This document shows positions 1 to 5,069 of a stretch of DNA of 6,252 nucleotides, piece by piece; the stretch's first letter is position 1, and each line of letters begins with the position of its first letter. A program made the position numbers and the translations under genes. The notes under the pieces were generated by a model. It searched no databases and was not told where the DNA came from. It saw only the letters and a list, made by a program, of their open reading frames with translations. The stretch comes from CAZVLE01 sp964627855 (GTDB lineage: Bacteria; Bacillota; Dethiobacteria; DTU022): NCBI GenBank assembly GCA_964627855.1, contig CAZVLE010000149.1, positions 1-6,252 on the forward strand, given 5' to 3'.

Positions 1-66
1 AAAATCTTTATACATTGCCGCCGTTAACCTGGCTGCGTGTTCATTCTTCCTGTCCTGATCGGTCAT
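1..66 (-). CDS. N-terminal fragment of an unidentified protein, running off the left edge
   Basis: Reading leftward from an ATG at 66-64 gives 22 uninterrupted codons up to the window edge, beginning MTDQDRKNEHAARLTAAM. An AGGGGG Shine-Dalgarno sequence (complement of 76-81) lies 9 nt before the start, as for the other genes here. A sigma-A-like promoter on the same strand (294-322) faces it. The visible residues are hydrophilic and charged, with no signal peptide or recognisable domain, so I do not assign a function. The gene is divergent from the zinc-ribbon/HD-GYP genes and may share regulation with them through the mirrored element at 296-314 and 539-557. The start is supported by the ribosome binding site; the identity is unknown. 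Confidence 0.55.
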   Translation of the reverse strand, partial: MTDQDRKNEHAARLTAAMYKDF

Positions 67-293
67 GATTTAATACCCCCTGCTTAAAGGCGCTTTACCC
101 GGGTGCTACCTCTCGACTTTATACATCTTACTGCACCAGGGTGCTTTTCATGTTCTTTATATTGTTTAGCCCGCCTCGTGTTCCCGATCGATTGGTATGC
201 CCTTAAAAGTTTCTTCCTGGTGCCTTAAATCCTGCTTCTATGTGTTCACTCTTTTGTAAGCAAAATTCATAAATGTCACCCTTTTCTAACAGT
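67..293 (-). promoter_or_regulatory. Long (~220 nt) 5' leader of the leftward gene
   Basis: If transcription starts just downstream of the promoter at 294-322, about 220 nt precede the start codon at 66. The leader contains GCACCAGG (complement of 216-223) and its exact complement CCTGGTGC (complement of 133-140), which could form an 8-bp long-range stem. The second arm also lies in a local GCAC/GTGC hairpin (133-144), so two alternative structures are possible. A 10-codon ORF starts at 270 behind an AAAAGGG sequence and ends at a TAG at 238, which could be a leader peptide. I recognise no known riboswitch class here. The rest of the stretch holds nothing I can identify. Confidence 0.3.
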
Positions 294-322
294 ATTGTAA
301 CATTGTTAAAATAATGCTTCAA
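294..322 (-). promoter_or_regulatory. Sigma-A-like promoter for the leftward gene
   Basis: On the minus strand, TTGAAG (317-322) and TACAAT (294-299) are separated by exactly 17 bp. They match 4/6 and 5/6 of the vegetative consensus. The promoter points at the partial gene at 1-66. The mirrored operator-like element fills its spacer and touches the -10 box, so a protein bound there should affect initiation. Confidence 0.55.
296..314 (-). repeat. Operator-like element, copy A
   Basis: The plus-strand sequence TGTAACATTGTTAAAATAA matches the reverse complement of 539-557 at 18 of 19 positions, with a 15-bp perfect core (300-314). Its centre, AACATTGTT, is itself close to palindromic, as in many dimeric repressor sites. 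It overlaps the spacer and -10 box of the leftward promoter. The sequence match is seen directly; the operator role is inferred. Confidence 0.5.
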
Positions 323-346
323 CAATTTATTTACAAACACCAAAGA

Positions 347-375
347 CAAAAAACCCCAAAATACGGGGCTTTTTT
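347..375. terminator. Bidirectional intrinsic terminator
   Basis: CCCC (354-357) and GGGG (365-368) flank a 7-nt loop. They are bordered by an A-run on the left and six T (370-375) on the right, so both strands show a GC stem followed by six T. The stem is short (4 GC pairs plus possible A-T pairs). It lies between two divergent promoters, where no annotated transcript ends. Confidence 0.6.
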
Positions 376-509
376 GATTCCAAAACGGCCAGCCTATTGG
401 TGCTAGTTTTATCTATAGTTAATTATATATACACCCGGCAAACATAAATTACGTTCAAACAAATCAGGCCACCTGAGACCGGTTACACTGTTTGCAGATA
501 GAGACGGGC

Positions 510-538
510 TTGACGCTTGCCCTATATCCGAATAGATG
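510..538 (+). promoter_or_regulatory. Probable promoter for the zinc-ribbon/HD-GYP operon
   Basis: TTGACG (510-515, 5/6 match) is followed 17 bp later by TAGATG (533-538, only 3/6). The -10 box is weak, as might be expected of a regulated promoter. Operator-like copy B begins at the next base, where it would cover the start site. The leader to the GTG at 700 would be about 155 nt. No better -35/-10 pair was found closer to the gene. Confidence 0.35.
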
Positions 539-557
539 TTATTTTAACAATGTAACA
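539..557 (+). repeat. Operator-like element, copy B
   Basis: TTATTTTAACAATGTAACA is the mirror copy of 296-314, with one mismatch in 19. Each copy has the same orientation relative to the gene it precedes, which fits one regulator acting on both divergent transcripts. It directly follows the proposed -10 box at 533-538. Confidence 0.5.
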
Positions 558-611
558 GCAATTTTAAATTTATCGTTTATATATGCACGCCTACTGAAAA
601 TCTAAGGCGGA

Positions 612-642
612 TCAACAACGAGATGATCGTTAGCATTGTTGA
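612..642 (+). promoter_or_regulatory. Hairpin in the leader of the first zinc-ribbon gene
   Basis: TCAAC (612-616) pairs with GTTGA (638-642). Inside it, AACGA (617-621) pairs with TCGTT (627-631) around a GATGA loop, leaving a six-base bulge (632-637). It ends about 40 nt before the ribosome binding site and has no T-run, so it is not a terminator. It could be a leader RNA element or a protein-binding dyad. Confidence 0.3.
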
Positions 643-699
643 ATAGGGCCCGGTTTAGGTGAATTTAAGGTTTTAGGGTAAACGAGGAGGTTTAATGTT

Positions 700-855
700 G
701 TGCATCGCAAATTATGTCCTTCATGTGGGAACCATTCGTATTCAGCAGAAGTTGAGGGCTACTGGTCTTGTCCAAAATGCAACCATGACTTAACTGAAGT
801 TCCACCCTTGCCACTAAATGATGTTCCTGCCGACGAGGAACCTGAAAAGGATTAG
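700..855 (+). CDS. Small zinc-ribbon protein (51 aa)
   Basis: A GTG start at 700 lies 9 nt behind a strong GAGGAGG (684-690), which fixes the frame. The upstream ATG at 695 is in another frame. The product begins MHRKLCPSCGNHSYSA and carries two CPxC knuckles, at Cys6/Cys9 and Cys24/Cys27. That pattern is typical of a zinc ribbon binding one structural zinc ion. After the ribbon comes a short proline-rich and acidic tail ending EEPEKD. There is no signal peptide or membrane segment, so it is probably cytosolic. It is the first gene of the rightward unit, 85 bp before the HD-GYP sensor. Its first 27 residues match the second zinc ribbon (3270-3410) at 15 positions without gaps. Its function is unknown: such ribbons can mediate protein or nucleic-acid contacts, and a role as partner of the sensor is only suggested by context. 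Confidence 0.75.
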   Translation: MHRKLCPSCGNHSYSAEVEGYWSCPKCNHDLTEVPPLPLNDVPADEEPEKD

Positions 856-940
856 TTTGTTTCGGTAAAACTACAACCCAAAATCGGAGACTCTGAAGAT
901 TTTTTAAGCTAACAGAACGCGTAAGAGGAGTGAAAATGAG

Positions 941-3157
941 ATGAAGGATGAAGACAAACGGAGCGAACTAAGCGGGGAAGAAATAGTGAAAAGCTTGAGG
1001 CTTATCGCTGATCTCTTTCAGGATCCGATCGCCCAAACCGATATAACCGGCATATTCCAAAATGTCAACCCTTCCTTCCAACCGGTGCTGGGTTATAGCC
1101 GGGAAGAACTGGTGGGAAAATCAGCTTATGACCTGATCCATCCCGATGATGTGGCAGAAGTATTAGAGGCTTTCAAGAAAAGCATGGAGAGTAAGATCGC
1201 CGATCGGATAGAATACCGCTATCGTCATGCAGACGGGCATTACATCTGGCTGGAGACCAACATTCAAGCATTGCTGGACAGCAAAGGCGACTTTTTGGCA
1301 ACAGTTTTTTCCGGCCGCGATATAACCGCCCATAAACGGGTAGCGGAGGAACGAAACAGAATTTTTGAACTATCCCTGGACATGCTTTGCGTGGCAAGTT
1401 TTTATGGCAACTTTGTTGAACTGAATCCGGCCTGGGAAAAAACCCTCGGGTGGTCACCTGAAGAGTTAAAAGCAAAACCGTACCTTGAATTTGTCCATCC
1501 CGAGGACCGGGAAAGCACTTTAAACTCTGCAAAGACAAATTTAGAAAGCACACCGGCAATAAATTTCACCAACCGTTTCCATTGCAAAGACGGTACATAC
1601 AGGTGGCTTTCCTGGAGTACATCTCCGCATTCTGAACCGGAGCTGTTTTACTGCGTTGTCCGGGATATAACCGAGCAAAAAGAAACCGCAGAAGCGCTGC
1701 AAAAAGCGCATGATGCACTTGAGGAAAAAGTAAAAGAACGCACCGCTGAGCTGAGCCGGGCCAACGAAAAACTGCAAGTGGAAATCAGCGAGCGAATAAG
1801 CAGGGAGAACGCCTTGCAGCAGAGCGAAGAGAAATACCGCTTCCTGGCAGAGAACATTACAGATGTTATCTGGACCGTTGACCTGGAAGGCAACCCCACC
1901 TATATCAGCCCGGCAATCGAAGAACTGATCGGCTTTACGCCCGAAGAATTCATGGCTATGCCCATGCGTGATTACATGGTTCAGGAAGACTATGATGCTA
2001 TGATGGAGCTGTTGTCGGAAGAACTGGCCAAATCGCCGGCAGAGCGGAAACATTCCGTATTCATACAAGCCCGCTATAGAACAAAGGATAATCGCCTCGT
2101 GCATGTTGAACTGAGCGTCTCGTGGATTATAGATGAGCAGGGCAATGCCGCCGGCCTCCAGGGTTCAACAAGAGACATCACCGCGCGCAAACAGTTGGAA
2201 GATCAGATTGTTGAAAGCAGGCGAATGTACCAGTCCGTAGTTGACACCCAGCAGGAGATGGTCGTCCGCTACCTGCCCGATACTACCTTAACCTTTGTTA
2301 ATGATGCTTACTGCAGGTTTTACGGGAAACAGCGCCGTAACATGGTGGGGCAAAAATTTCTGGATTTTACACCACCTGAATTACATGATGAGATAATTGA
2401 ATTAATAAAGAAATTAACCCCCGACAACCCCAGCGTAATGCATGAGCATTATGTTTTATCGGCCGATGGCAGCATTCGCTGGCAGGAATGGACAGAGCAG
2501 GTTCTTTTTACTGAAAAAGGCGAGGGCAAAGAGTACCAGGGGGTGGGGCGAGACATCACCGAACGAGTGCAGGCGGAGGAAAGCATGCTCCAGGCCTATG
2601 ATGCCACAATTGAAGGCTGGGCTCATGCTTTAGATCTAAAAGACGAAGAAACGGAAAATCACAGCCAGCGCGTGACCGATACAACTCTAACAATAGCCTG
2701 GAAGATGAACATTAAAGATGAAGAGCTGTTACATGTGCGCCGCGGGGCCCTGCTGCATGACATTGGCAAGATGGGAATACCCGATTCAATATTACTTAAA
2801 CCGGGCAAGTTGACCGACGAAGAGTGGGTGATTATGCGTAAACACCCGGTATATGCCTATGAAATGCTGGCCTCGATCGATTACCTCAGGCCCGCTTTAG
2901 ATATCCCCTACTGTCATCACGAAAAATGGGACGGCAGTGGGTACCCCAGGGGACTTAAAGGGAAAGCAATCCCCCTGGCGGCGCGCATCTTCGCCGTGGT
3001 CGATGTTTATGACGCCTTAACAAGTGATCGCCCTTACCGTAAAGCCTGGAGCAAAGAAGAGGCGTTTAAATACATCCGCGAAGAAAGCGGTAAGCATTTT
3101 GATCCAGAAGTGGTGGAATTGTTTTTGAAGGAATTAACTGATGCAACAGAATTTTAA
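941..3157 (+). CDS. Four-PAS, HD-GYP sensor: predicted cyclic-di-GMP phosphodiesterase
   Basis: The product has 738 residues. Four PAS domains lie at roughly 17-131, 138-248, 298-418 and 428-543, each ending in an RDIT-type motif (Arg126, Arg241, Arg411, Arg537). A charged coiled coil of about 50 residues (248-297) separates PAS2 from PAS3. The C-terminal HD-GYP domain (about 553-735) keeps the expected metal-site residues: His574, the HD pair 606-607 in LLHDIGKMGIPD, and HHEKWDGSGYP starting at His659. Proteins of this family hydrolyse cyclic-di-GMP to pGpG and/or GMP, so activity is likely but inferred. No transmembrane segment or receiver domain is visible, which implies a cytosolic sensor of a small ligand, redox state or gas; the ligand cannot be read from sequence. 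The ATG at 941 follows AAGAGGAG (923-930) by 10 nt; an ATG at 936 hits a stop after two codons. It probably shares a transcript with the zinc ribbon before it. Confidence 0.93.
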   Translation: MKDEDKRSELSGEEIVKSLRLIADLFQDPIAQTDITGIFQNVNPSFQPVLGYSREELVGKSAYDLIHPDDVAEVLEAFKKSMESKIADRIEYRYRHADGHYIWLETNIQALLDSKGDFLATVFSGRDITAHKRVAEERNRIFELSLDMLCVASFYGNFVELNPAWEKTLGWSPEELKAKPYLEFVHPEDRESTLNSAKTNLESTPAINFTNRFHCKDGTYRWLSWSTSPHSEPELFYCVVRDITEQKETAEALQKAHDALEEKVKERTAELSRANEKLQVEISERISRENALQQSEEKYRFLAENITDVIWTVDLEGNPTYISPAIEELIGFTPEEFMAMPMRDYMVQEDYDAMMELLSEELAKSPAERKHSVFIQARYRTKDNRLVHVELSVSWIIDEQGNAAGLQGSTRDITARKQLEDQIVESRRMYQSVVDTQQEMVVRYLPDTTLTFVNDAYCRFYGKQRRNMVGQKFLDFTPPELHDEIIELIKKLTPDNPSVMHEHYVLSADGSIRWQEWTEQVLFTEKGEGKEYQGVGRDITERVQAEESMLQAYDATIEGWAHALDLKDEETENHSQRVTDTTLTIAWKMNIKDEELLHVRRGALLHDIGKMGIPDSILLKPGKLTDEEWVIMRKHPVYAYEMLASIDYLRPALDIPYCHHEKWDGSGYPRGLKGKAIPLAARIFAVVDVYDALTSDRPYRKAWSKEEAFKYIREESGKHFDPEVVELFLKELTDATEF

Positions 3158-3269
3158 AGTTTCCGGGATAAGCGGCAAGCCTTAGAACTGCGACAGCAGG
3201 AAACCGGGGGGCGCTACACAAAGTTAAACATAAACGCAAAATTTGTGAAAAGGTAAAAGGTGTGTTGAA

Positions 3270-3410
3270 ATGCACTGCAAAAAATGCCCCAAGTGCACAG
3301 AAACCTCTTATTCAGCAGACGCTAAAGGCAAGTGGATATGCCCTTGCTGTGGGGTGGTCCTGTTGCCTACAGAGCTACGACCAATCATCGATCCTATGCG
3401 AAAAAGTTAA
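3270..3410 (+). CDS. Second small zinc-ribbon protein (46 aa), paralogue of the first
   Basis: An ATG at 3270 lies 9 nt after AAAGG (3256-3260), the same spacing as in the first copy. The product begins MHCKKCPKCTETSYSA. Its paired cysteines (Cys6/Cys9 and Cys24/Cys27) sit exactly where they do in the 700-855 protein, and Cys3 and Cys26 are extra. The matching region is gapless over 27 residues with 15 identities, and an 11-nt stretch is identical in DNA (739-749 and 3309-3319). From about residue 31 the tail, LLPTELRPIIDPMRKS, has no counterpart in copy one. That DNA is the out-of-frame remnant of an HD-GYP gene (3362-3514). The ribbon is therefore probably intact while its C-terminus is an accident of a deletion. 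It lies 112 bp after the HD-GYP stop with no clear terminator between. It may be functional or a decaying duplicate. Confidence 0.6.
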   Translation: MHCKKCPKCTETSYSADAKGKWICPCCGVVLLPTELRPIIDPMRKS

Positions 3411-3514
3411 AACCGACCGAGGCTTTAGAAGGGCTTTAGCGCTACGCCGGCTCCCAGTTCGACCTGCAGCTGGTAAATGCATTTATGGCACTGATTACGC
3501 CAGATCAAAAATAA
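3362..3514 (+). pseudogene. Remnant of an HD-GYP domain C-terminus
   Basis: One frame reads YRATTNHRSYAKKL, then PTEALEGL, a TAG stop (3437-3439), then RYAGSQFDLQLVNAFM, and ends at TAA (3512-3514). It aligns without gaps over 40 positions to the C-terminus of the intact HD-GYP protein upstream (from YDALTSDRPYRK to the VVELFL segment), with 13 identities. These include the Arg and Tyr of the DRPY motif and the Gly and Phe-Asp before the last helix. The stop falls where many family members have glutamine, so one CAG-to-TAG change would explain it. The catalytic HD and HHE/GYP motifs and all sensor domains are missing. The fragment cannot be functional. It shows that a second HD-GYP gene once followed the second zinc ribbon. 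Confidence 0.7.
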
Positions 3515-3744
3515 CTTGGCAACTTGATACACAATGTAAAAACTAAGATAGTTAAAAAAACAGGCGGTTGAGAAAGCGCTATGCGCTCTCTTACCTGACC
3601 AGTATGCCTTCATCTTCTACCTTGCTCCTGCCTGCTGCGTTAATTAATAAATCCCCGGCAAAAGGATTGGCCTAATGAATGTAGAATATTAGAAAAATAT
3701 TAACTTTTAATTTTAAAAGCATTATCCTGGAGGGGGCTTTCGAT
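3515..3744 (+). promoter_or_regulatory. Intergenic region before the MEDS-PAS gene, with hairpin and AT-rich dyads
   Basis: A hairpin at 3570-3590 has arms AGCGC/GCGCT around TAT, flanked by GAG/CTC. It lacks a T-run on the plus strand, so termination is doubtful. The stretch 3640-3720 is very AT-rich and contains two AATATT copies (3685-3690, 3696-3701) and a CTTTTA/TAAAAG dyad (3704-3719). A weak promoter candidate is TTGGCC (3667-3672) with TAGAAA (3690-3695) at 17-bp spacing. No convincing gene lies here. Confidence 0.3.
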
Positions 3745-5007
3745 GTGACCGACAAGGATGGGCATGAGTATTTAAGCCTGCCTGACTTGATTGATGATCT
3801 CAAACCACACGATCATCTCTGCCTGATCTATGAAAGCCGTGAAGAATGGCAGGCTACAGTAGTGCCCTTCATCTCATCCGGCCTAAAGCGGGGCGAAAAA
3901 TGTATTTATGTTGTTGATGCCAATACCGCCAGTCAGATCAAAGAGGTCTTAAAAGAAGCAGGACTTGCGGTTGACGATTACGAAAGCAAGGGGCAGCTCA
4001 GCATTATCCACGAAAGAGACACCTACACCCGGGAAGGCTATTTTGACCCTGACCTGATGATTGCCCTGTTGATCGAAGAAACTAAAAACGCGCTCCGCGA
4101 AGGTTATCCTGCCTTAAGGGTTACCGGCGAGATGAGCTGGGCTTTACGCGACTATGGTGGCGTTGAAAAAGTCCTGGAATACGAAGCCAAACTCAACAAA
4201 GACCTCTTTCCGGATTACCCCTGTGTGGCTATCTGCCAGTACGACCGCTGGAAGTTTGATCCCGAAATCATCAAGGGAGTAGTGATGACCCACCCTCTGT
4301 TAATCAGGGGTGGTCATATTTACCGCAACTACTATTATGTTGAGCCGGATGAATACCTCAAAAACAAAAAGGGAGAAATTGAAGTTAACCTCTGGCTAAA
4401 CAACTTAGAGCGGGAAAGAAAGGCCCAGGAAAGCTTGCGCGAAAGCGAAGAGAAATTTAAGGCCATTGCCAACTATACGGTGGGCTGGGAGTCCTGGTTC
4501 GGCCCGGATGGAAAGTATCTTTGGGTGAATAACGCGGTGGAAAAATTTACGGGATATTCGCCATCAGAAATCCTGGCCATGCCTGATTTTATATCGATCT
4601 TAATTGCGGAGGAAGACCGGGCCATATTTAAGGACCGTATGAGCGAGGCCATCGGCGGCAGCCAGGGTGAAAACTTTGAATTTCGGTATCTCCACAAAAA
4701 CGGCACAAAACGCTGGCTAAGCGCTTCCTGGCAGCCGATTTTCGACACGAAGGGCAACTTTCTCGGTGCCCGTGCCAGTGGCCAGGACATCACCGAGCGT
4801 AAGCAAGCCGAGGAAGCCCTGCGCGTAAGCGAAGAAAAGTTTCGGCATATATTCAAACATTCACCTATCGGAATCTATTATACTAACAGCAATGGAGTAA
4901 TCACTGATTGTAATGAAGTCTTTGTAAAAAGTATGGGTTCTACTTTCGATGCTCTTGTTGGTCTTGATATACTTAGTCCTTGTAATCATAAATACGATGA
5001 CGTATAA
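3745..5007 (+). CDS. MEDS-PAS sensor protein, truncated by an IS630-family insertion
   Basis: A GTG at 3745 follows GGAGGGGG (3729-3736) by 8 nt; the overlapping ATG at 3743 meets TGA at once. The open frame gives 420 residues. Residues about 18-195 form a MEDS domain (DcmR-type sensory domain), recognisable from HDHLCLIYE, the KRGEKCIYV strand and a late YPCVAICQYDRWKF segment. A helical linker leads to a PAS domain (about 233-354) ending in GQDITERKQ. A second PAS domain starts near 363 but stops after about 50 of roughly 110 residues. Residues 417-420 are encoded by the insertion sequence, whose left end supplies the TAA. The missing C-terminus would normally carry more PAS domains or an output domain (kinase, GGDEF or HD-GYP), and which one cannot be told. 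No membrane segment is seen. Signalling output is probably lost, although the MEDS and first PAS domains could still be made. Confidence 0.85.
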   Translation: MTDKDGHEYLSLPDLIDDLKPHDHLCLIYESREEWQATVVPFISSGLKRGEKCIYVVDANTASQIKEVLKEAGLAVDDYESKGQLSIIHERDTYTREGYFDPDLMIALLIEETKNALREGYPALRVTGEMSWALRDYGGVEKVLEYEAKLNKDLFPDYPCVAICQYDRWKFDPEIIKGVVMTHPLLIRGGHIYRNYYYVEPDEYLKNKKGEIEVNLWLNNLERERKAQESLRESEEKFKAIANYTVGWESWFGPDGKYLWVNNAVEKFTGYSPSEILAMPDFISILIAEEDRAIFKDRMSEAIGGSQGENFEFRYLHKNGTKRWLSASWQPIFDTKGNFLGARASGQDITERKQAEEALRVSEEKFRHIFKHSPIGIYYTNSNGVITDCNEVFVKSMGSTFDALVGLDILSPCNHKYDDV

Positions 5008-5008
5008 T
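4980..5008 (+). promoter_or_regulatory. Hybrid promoter formed at the insertion junction
   Basis: TTGTAA (4980-4985), from the interrupted gene, and a perfect TATAAT (5003-5008), from the terminal inverted repeat, are exactly 17 bp apart. The insertion may thus have created a promoter reading into the transposase. Its transcript would start near 5015 and include the whole start-codon hairpin at 5033-5069. Confidence 0.4.
4995..5008 (+). repeat. Left terminal inverted repeat of the IS630 element
   Basis: CGATGACGTATAAT matches the inverted right end (6219-6232) at 13 of 14 positions, the difference being A versus G at position 3. Similarity stops after this core. It contains a perfect inward-facing TATAAT. 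Confidence 0.85.
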
Positions 5009-5011
5009 AAC

Positions 5012-5041
5012 TTGCTTTACATGCTGATTATATGGTATGAT
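5012..5041 (+). promoter_or_regulatory. Internal transposase promoter (extended -10 type)
   Basis: TATGAT (5036-5041, 5/6 match) is preceded by TGG, giving an extended -10 motif. A weak -35 TTGCTT (5012-5017) lies 18 bp upstream. Transcription would begin near 5048, at the edge of the ribosome binding site, so the message would lack the left arm of the hairpin at 5033-5069. Confidence 0.4.
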
Positions 5042-5069
5042 GACATAAAAGGAGGTTGTCATCATGCCA
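5033..5069 (+). promoter_or_regulatory. Hairpin containing the transposase start codon
   Basis: TGGTATGATGACA (5033-5045) pairs with TGTCATCATGCCA (5057-5069): 12 Watson-Crick pairs and one G-U. The 11-nt loop holds the AAAAGGAGG ribosome binding site, and the ATG (5064-5066) is locked in the stem. Comparable structures limit transposase translation from read-through RNA in other insertion sequences such as IS10 and IS50. The same role here is inferred. Confidence 0.6.

Noticed and set aside
376..699. A cyclic-di-GMP (GEMM) riboswitch ahead of the zinc-ribbon/HD-GYP genes
   Set aside because: It would make biological sense, but I could not find the conserved core or a matching paired architecture in this stretch.
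880..907. Possible terminator between the first zinc ribbon and the HD-GYP gene (T-run at 901-905 after GGAGACTC)
   Set aside because: The self-complementary part leaves almost no loop and cannot form a stable stem, so co-transcription remains more likely.
936..946. ATG at 936 as an alternative start for the HD-GYP gene
   Set aside because: It is in a different frame and reaches TGA after two codons. The ATG at 941 is well spaced from AAGAGGAG.
1173..2104. Several minus-strand open frames opposite the HD-GYP gene
   Set aside because: They overlap one another and the strongly supported PAS coding sequence and have no domain content, so they are shadows of the real gene.
3158..3269. GTTTCC/GGAAAC inverted repeat (3159-3164 and 3199-3204) as a terminator after the HD-GYP gene
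   Set aside because: Only six pairs across a 34-nt loop, and no T-run follows.
3262..3546. A 94-codon open frame beginning GTG at 3262
   Set aside because: It overlaps the second zinc ribbon in another frame, its residues show no domain pattern, and the zinc-ribbon frame (from 3270) has paralogue support.
3561..3647. A 28-codon open stretch reading QAVEKALCALLPDQ and onward
   Set aside because: It has no start codon or ribosome binding site and no recognisable match. It could be more gene debris but cannot be supported.
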